From Moorena sp. SIOASIH (GTDB taxonomy: Bacteria; Cyanobacteriota; Cyanobacteriia; Cyanobacteriales; Coleofasciculaceae), in contig NZ_JAAHIH010000008.1 in assembly GCF_010671925.1 (NCBI RefSeq), forward strand, positions 124,001-188,000: DNA of 64,000 nt, read 5' to 3'. Of the stretch, positions 8,615 through 17,790 are shown piece by piece. Each line of letters opens with the position of its first letter. Position 1 is the stretch's first letter. The position numbers were made by a program, and so were the translations under genes. Below the pieces are notes generated by a model, which worked only from the letters and a program-made list of their open reading frames with translations, was not told the origin of the DNA and made no database searches.

Positions 8615-9844
8615 ATGGCACGCGCAAAGTTTGAAAGGAATAAACCCCACGTCAACATTGGCACGATTGGTCACGTAGACCACGGCAAAACTACCCTAAC
8701 TGCTGCGATTACTATGACATTGGCGGCTCAAGGGAAGGCACAAGCGAAGAACTACGAGGAAATTGATGCAGCTCCCGAGGAAAAAGCACGGGGGATTACC
8801 ATCAATACTGCTCATGTGGAGTACGAAACCGAAAATCGCCACTATGCCCACGTGGATTGCCCAGGCCACGCTGACTATGTGAAAAATATGATCACGGGTG
8901 CGGCGCAAATGGATGGGGCAATTCTAGTGGTTTCTGCCGCTGACGGTGCCATGCCACAAACTAAAGAACATATTCTTCTGGCTCGGCAGGTGGGAGTGCC
9001 TAACATCGTGGTTTTCTTAAATAAGAAAGACCAAGTAGACGATGAAGAACTCCTAGAGCTAGTAGAACTCGAAATTCGGGAACTGTTGAGCGAATATGAC
9101 TTTGACGGGGACAATATCCCGATTGTGGCTGGGTCAGCCTTAATGGCTGTAAACGCCCTGACCGACAATCCAAACATTGCCAAAGGTGACAATGAGTGGA
9201 CTGATGTGGTGCTAGCACTGATGGAGAATGTAGACTCATACATTCCCACACCAGAGCGGGATGTGGATAAGCCATTCCTGATGGCAGTGGAAGATGTCTT
9301 CTCCATCACTGGTCGGGGAACTGTTGCCACCGGTCGAATCGAGCGGGGTAAAGTTAAAGTTGGTGAGACGGTAGAAATTATCGGGCTTAAAGATACCCGT
9401 AGCACCACGGTAACTGGTGTGGAAATGTTCCAGAAGACCCTAGACGAAGGGATGGCTGGAGACAATGTTGGGCTACTGCTGCGGGGTATCCAAAAAGAGA
9501 ACATTGAGCGGGGTATGGTACTTGCCAAGCCCGGTTCAATCACCCCTCACACCAAGTTTGAATCTGAGGTATACGTCCTGAAGAAAGAAGAAGGTGGACG
9601 TCATACTCCCTTCTTCTCCGGTTATCGCCCTCAGTTCTATGTACGAACCACTGATGTGACCGGCACTATTGATGCCTTTACTGCTGACGATGGTTCTACA
9701 GCTGAGATGGTGATGCCAGGCGATCGCATCAAAATGACAGTGAGCCTGATTAACGCCATTGCGATTGAACAAGGAATGCGTTTTGCTATCCGTGAAGGTG
9801 GTCGCACCATCGGCTCAGGTGTGGTCAGCAAGATTCTCGAATAG
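8615..9844 (+). CDS. tuf: Translation elongation factor Tu
   Basis: 409-residue EF-Tu, the usual cyanobacterial length. G1 is GHVDHGKTTLT, G3 DCPGHADYV and G4 NKKDQVDD; domains II and III follow, ending EGGRTIGSGVVSKILE. It delivers aminoacyl-tRNA to the ribosome. A purine-rich AAAAAAAGGAACA precedes the ATG. It is the fourth gene of the str block and is followed by a good intrinsic terminator before rpsJ. Confidence 0.98.
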   Translation: MARAKFERNKPHVNIGTIGHVDHGKTTLTAAITMTLAAQGKAQAKNYEEIDAAPEEKARGITINTAHVEYETENRHYAHVDCPGHADYVKNMITGAAQMDGAILVVSAADGAMPQTKEHILLARQVGVPNIVVFLNKKDQVDDEELLELVELEIRELLSEYDFDGDNIPIVAGSALMAVNALTDNPNIAKGDNEWTDVVLALMENVDSYIPTPERDVDKPFLMAVEDVFSITGRGTVATGRIERGKVKVGETVEIIGLKDTRSTTVTGVEMFQKTLDEGMAGDNVGLLLRGIQKENIERGMVLAKPGSITPHTKFESEVYVLKKEEGGRHTPFFSGYRPQFYVRTTDVTGTIDAFTADDGSTAEMVMPGDRIKMTVSLINAIAIEQGMRFAIREGGRTIGSGVVSKILE

Positions 9845-9847
9845 CAG

Positions 9848-9898
9848 TACTCTACTATAGAGTAGGAGCAGGGAAGTTCTAGCTTCTCTGCTCTTTAT
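9848..9898 (+). terminator. Hairpins between tuf and rpsJ; probable intrinsic terminator
   Basis: First hairpin: TACTCTActaTAGAGTA (9848-9864). Second: AGCAGGGAAG (9867-9876) pairs with CTTCTCTGCT (9883-9892, one G-U pair), followed by CTTTATT. Placed 3-50 bases after the tuf stop. Confidence 0.65.
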
Positions 9899-9942
9899 TC
9901 ATGTTTATTTACGCTAAGAAAAGAACCTAGAAAATTAAAAAA

Positions 9943-10260
9943 ATGGCAACTATTCAACAGCAGAAAATTCGGATTCGACTAAAAGCCTTTGATCGACGCT
10001 TGCTGGACACCTCCTGTGAGAAGATTGTAGATACAGCAAACCGCACAAATGCTACAGCTATTGGCCCAATTCCCTTACCCACTCGACGTCGTATTTACTG
10101 TGTTTTGCGATCGCCTCACGTTGATAAAGATTCTCGGGAACACTTTGAAACACGTACTCACCAACGGATTATTGATATTTATCAGCCTTCTTCAAAGACT
10201 ATTGATGCTCTGATGAAATTGGATTTGCCTGCTGGAGTTGATATTGAAGTTAAACTTTAA
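9943..10260 (+). CDS. rpsJ: 30S ribosomal protein S10
   Basis: 105-residue S10 with the conserved IRIRLKAFDRRLLD start region, the IGPIPLPTRRRIYCVLRSPHV loop and ThrHis-rich RTHQRIIDIYQP segment. S10 is part of the 30S head and also pairs with NusB in antitermination. Last gene of the str block, separated from tuf by 98 bp with hairpins, so it may be transcribed independently. Confidence 0.98.
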   Translation: MATIQQQKIRIRLKAFDRRLLDTSCEKIVDTANRTNATAIGPIPLPTRRRIYCVLRSPHVDKDSREHFETRTHQRIIDIYQPSSKTIDALMKLDLPAGVDIEVKL

Positions 10261-10329
10261 GGATTGAAAGTCCAGGTAATCATTGATAAGTCCAGATAAT
10301 CATTGATAAAAGAATATGCTTGATCGCCT

Positions 10330-10551
10330 TTGGTTGTCAGTCAACCAGGGCGGCATCAGCCACCAGTGGTTTCTGATGATGTCGAGAACAAGAACCCTGG
10401 CGAAGGACACCACCGCATTAAGGCACCAGTGCTTGCAGACCAGGAGATTCTGTATGAAGTCCGCAGCGGCACCTTGATAGATGCTATCCGCTACAGCTGT
10501 GGAGCTAATCATATTATCAACAGGGCGTTGGGTCAGTCTTTGAATGAATAG
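10330..10551 (+). CDS. Doubtful small ORF downstream of rpsJ
   Basis: 73 codons, more GC-rich than the flanks, starting ATGGTTGTCAG... in the text as MVVSQPGRHQPP with RSGTLIDAIRYSCGANH further on. I do not recognise the product, and the last nine codons run into a dispersed repeat that starts at 10524. It could be a remnant of a decayed gene rather than an active one. Confidence 0.2.
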   Translation: MVVSQPGRHQPPVVSDDVENKNPGEGHHRIKAPVLADQEILYEVRSGTLIDAIRYSCGANHIINRALGQSLNE

Positions 10552-10648
10552 GAGTAGAGTGGCCATCCTGCCCGCCCCACAAGATCTCGAACAGGCAAGA
10601 TGCCTATTCCACCTCACTCTTAAAATCATTCCATTATTAAGCAACGCC
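10524..10648 (+). repeat. GGCGTTG-ended dispersed repeat, copy 1
   Basis: Begins GGCGTTGGGTCAGTCTTTGA and ends TTATTAAGCAACGCC; ends are inverted (GGCGTTG/CAACGCC). The copy at 23506-23688 shares both ends and the middle motif AGGAGTAGAGTGG plus CATCCTGCCCGCCC, but has extra internal sequence. Confidence 0.75.
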
Positions 10649-10853
10649 ATAAACAGCGCCCTAGTCTACACCGGAGCAATGCACAAGTACACAAATGCTG
10701 TTCCCCACTGCAGATTGGTAATCTTTGACGGCAAATTTGTATAAATTTTCCGAAATCATACAGTTGTCAATTGTATCTTTATGAAGTATGCCTCATAAAT
10801 TTCATAAAGAGTGCGATCAAAAGAATCTTGATTTTAGCAGCCAATCCCACAGA

Positions 10854-10960
10854 TATAGCGCTACGCACAAGTCAGAAAGGTTCGAAGTCAGAAGTCAAAA
10901 GTAAGCTATGACTAAGTTTCGGAGTTTAGGAATGTCCGAAGCTTAATGCGTAGTGCTATA
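10854..10960. repeat. 107-bp MITE-like repeat, copy 1
   Basis: Terminal inverted repeats TATAGCGCTACGCA and TGCGTAGTGCTATA (13 of 14 paired). It aligns without gaps to the 107-bp copy at 45649-45755; both share the core AAGTAAGCTATGACTAAGTT. No coding capacity. Confidence 0.8.
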
Positions 10961-11141
10961 CATCCCAAGACTTTGTATTCTTCTCTGTAAGTAGAAATAC
11001 TGAAGCATTCGATACGACTGTTAGTACATTACCTGAAGTTTTGACAGGTGCCAGTGCCACCAAAGCACATACCTGTCTATCCCTCATTCATGCTGTAATT
11101 CAGCAACGGCCACATTTTTTCATATAAAGAAGAATAACATT

Positions 11142-13307
11142 ATGGACTATTCCAATCAAAATCTTCAAGGGCGGTCTTTTAAAGATAAAAACCTTGAGTC
11201 TTATAAATTTATTAATGCCAATCTCAGAGGTGCAGATTTCACTGGTGCCAATCTCGCAGGTGCGGATTTCACTGGTGCTCAACTTCAAAATACAAACTTC
11301 ACGGATGCTAAAGCAGGGATTCCAAAACATTGGAGAGCTATGTTGTTAATAGCCTCATGGCTGATGTTAGGAATATCAGTGAATATTACTGGATTGACTA
11401 GTTTATTGCTCGTAAATTTTATTACTGATACTGATAATATTGAAAACAAATTTACGATTATTATTTCAGTATTTTTTTTGTATATAGCCTTATATATTAT
11501 CGCTTTTTCGCTGGATTTATTAATCGGTTTGGCAATCTTTGTATTTCCCGGAGCCCTAGGCATGCTCGTTGGTATAACCGTAACCTTGATTCACCTCTAC
11601 ATCGAAACAAGTTTTGGAGGAGGAAGAATCATTTACCCAGGCATTATATTTCTCATTATCTATTGTGCAGCCGGAGGTGTTACCTTCGGTGGAATGATTG
11701 TCGAAGCCATTGTGCTTGCCATGAACAAAGCAGTCCTTCCTGACAATAACAATGGCGTTATCGTTGGCATATTTGGAATTGTAGCTACTATCGTTATCGT
11801 TACCACCAAAGTTACTATTCCTGTTGGAGAGCTTGGCTTTAACATCAAAGGAGCAGAACCCGGAGCCAGAGCCCTTATCTTTGCTAACATTATTATGTTA
11901 ACTGTAACGCTGCTTGGTGCTTATATTGGATGGCGTGCTTTGAAAGGAGATCAAAAAAACCGTTGGATACGCTCATGTGCTATCGCCTTTGCCAGCATCA
12001 GAGGTACCAGTTTTCGAGGGGCTAACTTAACCAATGCGAATTTTACTGGAACTACTCTTAAAAGTACAGATTTTAGAGAAGCTATTCTAACTCGTACCAA
12101 CTTTAATAAAACCAAAAAACTCGACCTAGCTCGTGCCGGAACCACTTATATCCAAAATTCACAAGTACGGCAATTACTAATTACTGGTGAAGGACAAAAT
12201 AAAAATTTTGATCGTTTAGATTTACGGTACGTTAATTTACAGGGAGCAAAACTAGAAAATGCCAGTTTTATCGATGCAGATTTCTACCAAGCCAATCTAC
12301 AGGGAGCTAATTTATCCAGAGCTATCTTAGTAAGAACTAATTTTGAAAGAGCAGATTTAAGAGGTGCTAAGTTAACTGGAAGTTGTATCCAAGATTGGGT
12401 TATTACCGGAAGTACCAAACTTGATGGAATTGCTTGTGATTACGTTTATTTAAAATGGGTTAACGGAGATAAGCGTGACCAAATGCCACCTAGGGGTAAA
12501 TTTATAGAAGGTGGCTTTGTAAATTTTGTTAGGTACATGCTAGACACTGTTGAACTTTATCACGAGAAAGATATTAATCCTAGATTAGCCCTAACTGTTT
12601 TGAAAAAAATGTCGAGAGACTATGATCAACCTTTCGATATTGTAGCTCTTGGAAAAAAAGGAGAAAGGGTTTTTATTCAAGTTAAAGTTTCTGAAAATCT
12701 TATTCGATTTCAGGAAAATCGGGAAAACTTTAAAAACGATTACTATGAAAGGTACGATAGAGGTTTAAAATTGTGGTCAGGGAATATCCATCATTTACCC
12801 CCTAGTGTAAATAGTTTTATTGAAAAACGAATTAGCGAAGTTGCTTCAGAAAAAACAGATGAGTTTGCTTTTATTGATGCTACATATGTAGCAGGTGATT
12901 ACACTGAAAATTATCAAGGAGATACAACTATGACTGGCGATCGCCATATTTATCAAAATGAAAATAGTGGAATTCTTCAAAACATGAGTGGTGGAACAAT
13001 GTACTGTGGAATGCAAGCTTCCCAGGAGAATGTAGTTTCATCCCAACAGCAACAAAGCCTCACTGAAGCTGCAGAAGAAATTCAAGCATTACTCAAACAG
13101 TTAGAAAAGTCTTATTCCACCGAGGCAACTACGGGGAAAATGGCATTAGCTACTGAAGTGATACAGCGCATAGATAGCAATCCCACTTTGACCGCTAAAA
13201 TACTCAGTGCTTTACAAGTAGGAAGTGTTAAAGCTTTAGAGCAATCCCTCAATCATCCCGCAGCTAGTTTTGTAATTGGCGCATTGGAAGATTGGCAGAA
13301 AACCTAA
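11142..13307 (+). CDS. Membrane pentapeptide-repeat protein with long C-terminal cytoplasmic region
   Basis: 721 residues. Pentapeptide repeats of the A(D/N)LXX type occupy about residues 5-55 (LRGADFTGANLAGADFTGAQ). Five or six hydrophobic segments follow at ~65-265, then two more pentapeptide blocks at ~283-335 and ~362-415. Residues ~440-560 form an alpha/beta-looking domain of unknown type (LALTVLKKMSRDYDQPFDIV). The tail has a glycine/glutamine stretch (QNMSGGTMYCGMQASQ) and a helical end (ALLKQLEKSYS). That tail type recurs at the ends of several cyanobacterial multidomain proteins in my memory, but I cannot name it. Pentapeptide blocks form right-handed beta-helices. Function unknown; probably an inner-membrane protein. 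It stands alone. Confidence 0.75.
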   Translation: MDYSNQNLQGRSFKDKNLESYKFINANLRGADFTGANLAGADFTGAQLQNTNFTDAKAGIPKHWRAMLLIASWLMLGISVNITGLTSLLLVNFITDTDNIENKFTIIISVFFLYIALYIIAFSLDLLIGLAIFVFPGALGMLVGITVTLIHLYIETSFGGGRIIYPGIIFLIIYCAAGGVTFGGMIVEAIVLAMNKAVLPDNNNGVIVGIFGIVATIVIVTTKVTIPVGELGFNIKGAEPGARALIFANIIMLTVTLLGAYIGWRALKGDQKNRWIRSCAIAFASIRGTSFRGANLTNANFTGTTLKSTDFREAILTRTNFNKTKKLDLARAGTTYIQNSQVRQLLITGEGQNKNFDRLDLRYVNLQGAKLENASFIDADFYQANLQGANLSRAILVRTNFERADLRGAKLTGSCIQDWVITGSTKLDGIACDYVYLKWVNGDKRDQMPPRGKFIEGGFVNFVRYMLDTVELYHEKDINPRLALTVLKKMSRDYDQPFDIVALGKKGERVFIQVKVSENLIRFQENRENFKNDYYERYDRGLKLWSGNIHHLPPSVNSFIEKRISEVASEKTDEFAFIDATYVAGDYTENYQGDTTMTGDRHIYQNENSGILQNMSGGTMYCGMQASQENVVSSQQQQSLTEAAEEIQALLKQLEKSYSTEATTGKMALATEVIQRIDSNPTLTAKILSALQVGSVKALEQSLNHPAASFVIGALEDWQKT

Positions 13308-13421
13308 GTATTCAGGGCAAACGCATCTAAATTCCAAAACCCTGATCCAGTAAGGATTTCATCAATTCATTAAAAACAGGACTCGATTGCTGAAATCCTC
13401 ACCCCGCCTGCCTTCCAAAAA

Positions 13422-13525
13422 TATAGCACTACGCATTAAGCTTAGGACATTGATAAAAGCTGAAAAGCTGTTTAGTAAGCTTTTGCCTTTTGCCTTTTGC
13501 CTCTTGCCTGGCGCGTAGCGCTATA
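13422..13525. repeat. MITE-like repeat (TATAGC ends), copy 2
   Basis: 104 bp with ends TATAGCACTACGC and GCGTAGCGCTATA. The middle differs from the 107-bp copies and carries a TTGCCTTT run. It ends two bases before the start codon of the PI-PLC gene, so it supplies that gene's whole upstream region. Confidence 0.75.
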
Positions 13526-13527
13526 AA

Positions 13528-14534
13528 ATGCGTTTGCCCCGCTTAAGTATTGGACTTTGGAAAAAAGCTGTGTTTACTAAATTGAAAACATCTAGACTGA
13601 TAAAAGGTGTGATTGCTGCAACAATATTGTTATTTGTAAGTATATCTCAAGATACTTTGGTTCAGTCAAATGGTGGATATTCAGATGCTCCGAGCATTGA
13701 CTATAAAAATCCCAACTGGATGAGTGGAGTATCAGGAACTCTTCGTCTGAGTGAGTTGTCCTTACCTGGAACACATGATTCATTGTCATTTCACGGTGGA
13801 CCATGGGTACAGACTCAATCTATACCTCTCAAGACTCAATTGGAATCCGGAGTTCGGGTTTTTGATATTCGTGCTCGTCATATTGAAAATATTTTTACCA
13901 TCCATCACGGCCCTGTTTATCAAAAGACAGATTTTGGTCGAGTGATGGTATCTATGACTGAATTTTTGGAGAATAATCCGAGTGAAGCAATCTAATACGT
14001 GTGAAGCAAGAATATAAAGCTAAGAACACCACACGCTCTTTTGAAGATACATTTGAGTGGTATGAGAAAAAGTATCAGAATTATATCTGGAAGCCAACGA
14101 GCCAGAATCCTACATTAAACGAGGTCAGAGGAAAGATTGTGATTCTTCAGGATTTTGCTACCACTTCACCTTTTAAATTTGGGTTGCACTACAGAAAATT
14201 TGATATACAAGATAATTGGTCATTGGATTGTTTCAAGACCCCTAGTCAAAATTTATATAAAAAATGGACTAATATAAAAAATCATATTAAAAAGGCTAAA
14301 AATGGAGATATAAATCTTATTTATATTAACTACTTGAGTGCCGTAGGAGGTGGACCTTGCATTACCTTAATCACTCCTTCCTATGTTGCCAAAAGAACAA
14401 ATGAACAAACACTTGCATATATTCGGAATGGAAAGATAAATTTTACCGGGATTATCATGGCGGACTTTCCTGGAGCGGATTTAATTAATCAAATAATCAA
14501 ATTAAATAGGCATCGAGGGGAGATGCCTATTTAA
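13528..14534 (+). pseudogene. Phosphatidylinositol-specific phospholipase C-like protein, single-base frameshift
   Basis: Two frames together encode one ~335-residue PI-PLC X-domain protein. The first part has an N-terminal hydrophobic segment (residues ~25-45), LSLPGTHDSLSF with the first catalytic His, VRVFDIRARH, and TIHHGPVYQK with the second His. The second begins VKQEYKAKN, the sequence expected next. Between them, AATCTAATACGTGTG would read I-L-I-R-V with one extra T after ATC, so one base deletion near 13992 explains the break. PI-PLC enzymes cleave phosphatidylinositol or GPI-type lipids and are usually secreted. A sequencing error is as likely as real decay because the rest is intact. 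Confidence 0.8.
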
Positions 14535-14539
14535 GTGCC

Positions 14540-14593
14540 GTTGCTGAATCTTCGAATGAAATCCTACTTCTATTCATTACTTGATTCAGCAAC
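14540..14593. repeat. Short inverted-repeat element after PI-PLC
   Basis: Perfect 11-bp ends GTTGCTGAATC (14540-14550) and GATTCAGCAAC (14583-14593). The ends resemble those of the GGCGTTG-ended repeats. It could also act as a terminator for the upstream gene. Confidence 0.65.
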
Positions 14594-14623
14594 GCCCAAC
14601 AGCAAGGCATCTAAATTTAGATT

Positions 14624-15226
14624 TCAGCGAAAGGGTCCTCTTGTACCATTTCTGTTAATATCTTGACCCCTACATGGACCAGCCCAACATCCTAGTGGTA
14701 CAGGACCATTGTAATGAATAATCCCACCATTATAAGTTTGCACTACTCCCAAACCTCGCTCTTTAGGAACATATTTATCTAATAATGAGTAAATCTGTTC
14801 TGCTATATTATCTTGTATTGGTGGGATATCTTGGGTATAAAAAATTTGTTGAATCAAAGGGTCTAAATCAGAATTAATTTTTCTAAGGACACGCCTCGCT
14901 GTAACGGTATTCTGAATTATAATAGGACGGATATATTTGTCTATGTTTCCCTCATAAATTATAAAGGGGGTTTTGGCATATTTATCTTTTTTACCTTCGG
15001 CTACACAAGTAGGGTTAGACCAACGGCAACATGCATGATTATTGGGCTGAATTACTTCCTTGAAAGAACTCTCGCTTAATGGAAGCTGAACTGCTGTAAT
15101 CGTAGTAGTCTTTGAATAGTTATAAACACAATAGGCAGAAACGGGTTTTGATATCAGGATTTCACCAACAATTAGACTAGTGAAAGTAATTGTTAATGTC
15201 GAAATTTTGAGCAACAGCTTTTTCAT
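14624..15226 (-). CDS. Secreted cysteine-containing hypothetical protein
   Basis: 200 residues with a clear signal peptide: MKKLLLKISTLTITFTSLIVG followed by a cleavable SKPVSA-YC. The mature part has six cysteines (CVYN, HACCRW, PTCVAE, GCWAGPC) and ends in a basic, glycine-rich QDINRNGTRGPFR. No family is recognised. It is convergent with the PI-PLC pseudogene and has a long AT-rich upstream region. Probably a real exported protein of unknown role. Confidence 0.65.
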   Translation of the reverse strand: MKKLLLKISTLTITFTSLIVGEILISKPVSAYCVYNYSKTTTITAVQLPLSESSFKEVIQPNNHACCRWSNPTCVAEGKKDKYAKTPFIIYEGNIDKYIRPIIIQNTVTARRVLRKINSDLDPLIQQIFYTQDIPPIQDNIAEQIYSLLDKYVPKERGLGVVQTYNGGIIHYNGPVPLGCWAGPCRGQDINRNGTRGPFR

Positions 15227-16846
15227 TAGTATTTTGACACCTCCAAGGTGCTCATAGATATTGACTAAGATTGTTTACCCAATAAAGCACTTGATATCGA
15301 CTTGATATTGTCCAGTATCCTTAAAATTATCCGTTGCAGTATCCCAAAAAATTATGTCACGAATACCTGGAATACTGACCAGGTTTACTGTCAATATTTT
15401 CATCAATTTCAAGTTTATTATCATCATCATAATATACTAAAGACCATTGCGGAATGACAGTTAATATTTAACTATTTTCCTGCCATTTAGCTGCTTTACT
15501 GGTTTAACTGTATCAGTGTTTCTTGGTACAGCTTTATATTACAACTGTGGGGTCAGTTTAACAGTACCCTTATGGGTACTTTATAAATCACCATTTAAAA
15601 CTCGTAATGATGTCATATTTGTGTAATAATTCAGCTGGGTTAGAGGGAGCAAAGCGGTTTCATTTTTGAGCTAATCAATATACTAATAAAACTCGAAATT
15701 TGGGCTGATAGTCTCAAAAATTAATTAGGTATAATACCCTGGTTGACTCAAAAAAGTTCACATAGCCCCGCAGGAATCGGTGTAGTGGCGCGCTACCCTA
15801 CCAGGGCAAACCTATCTAAATTCTAGAAGCCTTGCTGCATCAAGACAAAAATTTCAGGCATTGCTGATTCTGGGTATGATTGTGCCCTGCTAGCCCCCCA
15901 ATTTTTCGGTGCGACCCGAACGCGCCCCGCGTCGGCTTTGCCGATAGGCGCGACCCAAGGCCGGGTTTACTCGCCATTGGAAAGCGCACCACCGGGTCAA
16001 ACAGCTTTAATGAGATGCACCCAACCGGGATTGATGATCGTGATATTTTTGGCATTATGGAAGTAGCTCCTATTTAGGTGGGAGAAAAACCGCGCTGGTT
16101 GTGATTAATGGCTATGGCCAGCGCGGTTATTAGTATCGGTCTTCACTTTCTATAGTATAGATAATCCCTCGAAAAAATGCAAGGGTTAATTAAATTAATT
16201 TACATTTATTTACAAATATAAAAATTGGTATTTTTTAGGCTCAATTATCTGTAATTTTACAGTATTTTTTAATTGGCTAATCTTTTTAGTAAGCAGGTAA
16301 CCGGGAAGAGGTAATATAAAAAAATCAGTTTATATGATATAAAAGCTAAGCTTGTTTCCATTAAAATTGGATATTAATCAGTTATAAAAAACGTCAAACC
16401 CTATCTCCACACGACTGCATCAAGACACTGACATGCACCCGATGGCAATGGAGAAAGGTTATAACAAACAAATTGCTGAATAAGGCGTAATCCAGCTTAA
16501 TTATTTTCTACAAAATTCATTAAAGACTTTATGGGGAGCAAGGATTAAACAGGTCGTTTGGCTTACCAGCCATTACCCATCTCAATTACACTGAAGCCGT
16601 CTTCAGTCAACATTTCGGCAAACCGCTGTATAGATGCAGATGGCCAGATGGGGAAATGAAATTGATGTGTAGCCGTAATTTCCAGAATTGGTATAACCAG
16701 CATCGTAATATTTCTTTACCAAAAATGATTATTATTAACAATAAAAAGAATCATTATCACAATATACTGTTACCTGGGAGGTTCAGCCAACTAAGTGTGA
16801 ACCTCTGATAACTATTTTGTTCATTAGGGATATAAAGGAAAAGCCA
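15227..16846. other. 1.6-kb gene-poor accessory region
   Basis: AT-rich DNA without a convincing gene. It includes a GC-rich repeat block (about 15900-16000, GTGCGACCC-type), a lone TGCATCAAGACA fragment of the GATGCA-ended repeat at ~15837 and another at ~16423, and a strong hairpin at 16088-16128. Upstream of the next gene an inverted pair AATGATT (about 16724) / AATCATT (about 16749) loosely resembles Fur half-sites. Small frames around 15880-16077 are shadows of the repeat block. Confidence 0.55.
16088..16128. terminator. Strong hairpin, possible bidirectional terminator
   Basis: Perfect 11-bp stem AACCGCGCTGG / CCAGCGCGGTT with a 19-base loop. No genes directly abut it, so it may instead be a repeat-derived palindrome. 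Confidence 0.4.
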
Positions 16847-17239
16847 ATGTCACTTAACATTACTCCAGAGCTGTTGAAGCAAGCACAGGAGGGTGAGGTT
16901 AATCAAGAAGCTTTTATTGACAGCATCAGGCAATCGTTACCTTATGCCTTTGGAGTTGTGGAAGACCTGGCCAAGCAATTGGCACAGGGTGAAGCGCAAT
17001 GGGTAGAGCATTCGGTACCACCACCAACTGAGCAAGATCGAGCCCAGCTATTGCGGATGATAGGTGGGGATGCGATTCGTGGTGCAGTCGAACGTTATTT
17101 CGGGATCAAGTTAGCCTTTCAAAACTGCCACAAAACCGCTATATTTCGTCCAGAAGCCTTAGAATCACCTGCTTATCAAGACTTTATTTCTATTAGGAGT
17201 CAAATTCTGAACCAGACACCAGAACTGATCGATTGCTAA
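16847..17239 (+). CDS. SCO5389-like conserved protein
   Basis: 130 residues from an ATG preceded by AAAGGAA. The pattern MSLNITPELLKQAQEGEVNQ, then a helix with SIRQSLPYAF, a PPPTEQDRAQLLR segment, GDAIRGAVERYFGIKLAFQNCH, and the ending RSQILNQTPELIDC follow, in order, a Streptomyces protein family that I recall as SCO5389. Function unknown; one Cys-His pair (NCH) and the terminal Cys are notable. It stands alone, 35 bp from the convergent HicAB pair. Confidence 0.7.
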   Translation: MSLNITPELLKQAQEGEVNQEAFIDSIRQSLPYAFGVVEDLAKQLAQGEAQWVEHSVPPPTEQDRAQLLRMIGGDAIRGAVERYFGIKLAFQNCHKTAIFRPEALESPAYQDFISIRSQILNQTPELIDC

Positions 17240-17273
17240 AACTGAGCTAGAGGCTCTAGCTACTAGAGCCTTC

Positions 17274-17498
17274 CTAGCCTTTCCACTCTGATTCAGGAAT
17301 ATCTGCACTCACAAATATATTCCTCAGTGTTCCAATCGGTAAGTCTCGTCCTTTGTGATACGGAACAATAACTTGAAGGTTTTGTTGAGAGTTGCGCCAC
17401 TTCCGATGGCTACCCTTCTGGCTAATCAGATCGAAACCGTACCGAGCAAGGATGGCCTCAACTTGTCTAGCATTCATTCGGCGAATCCGATCGCCCAT
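17274..17498 (-). CDS. hicA: HicA-type mRNA interferase toxin
   Basis: 74 residues with the double-stranded RNA-binding-like HicA fold signature: ARQVEAILARYGFDLISQKGSHRKWRN, in which the His of GSHRKW is catalytic, then VPYHKGRDLPIGTLRNI. HicA cleaves mRNA and is held by HicB. The start codon overlaps the hicB stop as TAATG, so the two are translationally coupled. A possible alternative start is the second Met of MGDRIRRMNARQ. Confidence 0.88.
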   Translation of the reverse strand: MGDRIRRMNARQVEAILARYGFDLISQKGSHRKWRNSQQNLQVIVPYHKGRDLPIGTLRNIFVSADIPESEWKG

Positions 17499-17698
17499 TA
17501 GATACTAACCTCGCAAGTCACAGAACCTTCCGGCAGCTCAAGGGGGGCAGGTTCAAGGTAGAGCTCAATAGCCTCACGCATATTTTCTATTGCTTCTACT
17601 TTAGTTTCACCACAGGAAGTACAACCAGGAAGTTCGGGACACCAAGCTGCCCAGTCTCCGTTATCTAGATCAGGCTCAAGAATGACTCTCCATTTCAT
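17498..17698 (-). CDS. hicB: HicB-type antitoxin
   Basis: 66 residues: WRVILEPDLDNGDWAAWCPELPGCTSCGETKVEAIENMREAIELYLE is the classic partly degraded RNase H-like HicB fold. The short C-terminus lacks a DNA-binding domain, so autoregulation may need another factor. Here the antitoxin precedes the toxin, with a one-base overlap. Confidence 0.88.
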   Translation of the reverse strand: MKWRVILEPDLDNGDWAAWCPELPGCTSCGETKVEAIENMREAIELYLEPAPLELPEGSVTCEVSI

Positions 17699-17790
17699 CA
17701 GACTTCTCTCTAAACTCAGTATTAAAATTGGTAAGCACTAAGCATTCAGCAAATAAGCTGAATGCTTAATACTGATCGCTGAGAGCTAAA

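Larger units (their letters stand above)
10261..11141. other. Accessory spacer with dispersed repeats
   Basis: Apart from a doubtful 73-codon frame it contains one GGCGTTG-ended repeat (10524-10648) and one 107-bp MITE (10854-10960). The LON-domain gene that I would expect after rpsJ in many cyanobacteria is not present. Confidence 0.6.

Noticed and set aside
8875..9831. Minus-strand frames opposite tuf
   Set aside because: Antisense shadows of a highly expressed, codon-biased gene.
15880..16077. Small frames on both strands
   Set aside because: Both derive from the GTGCGACCC repeat block.
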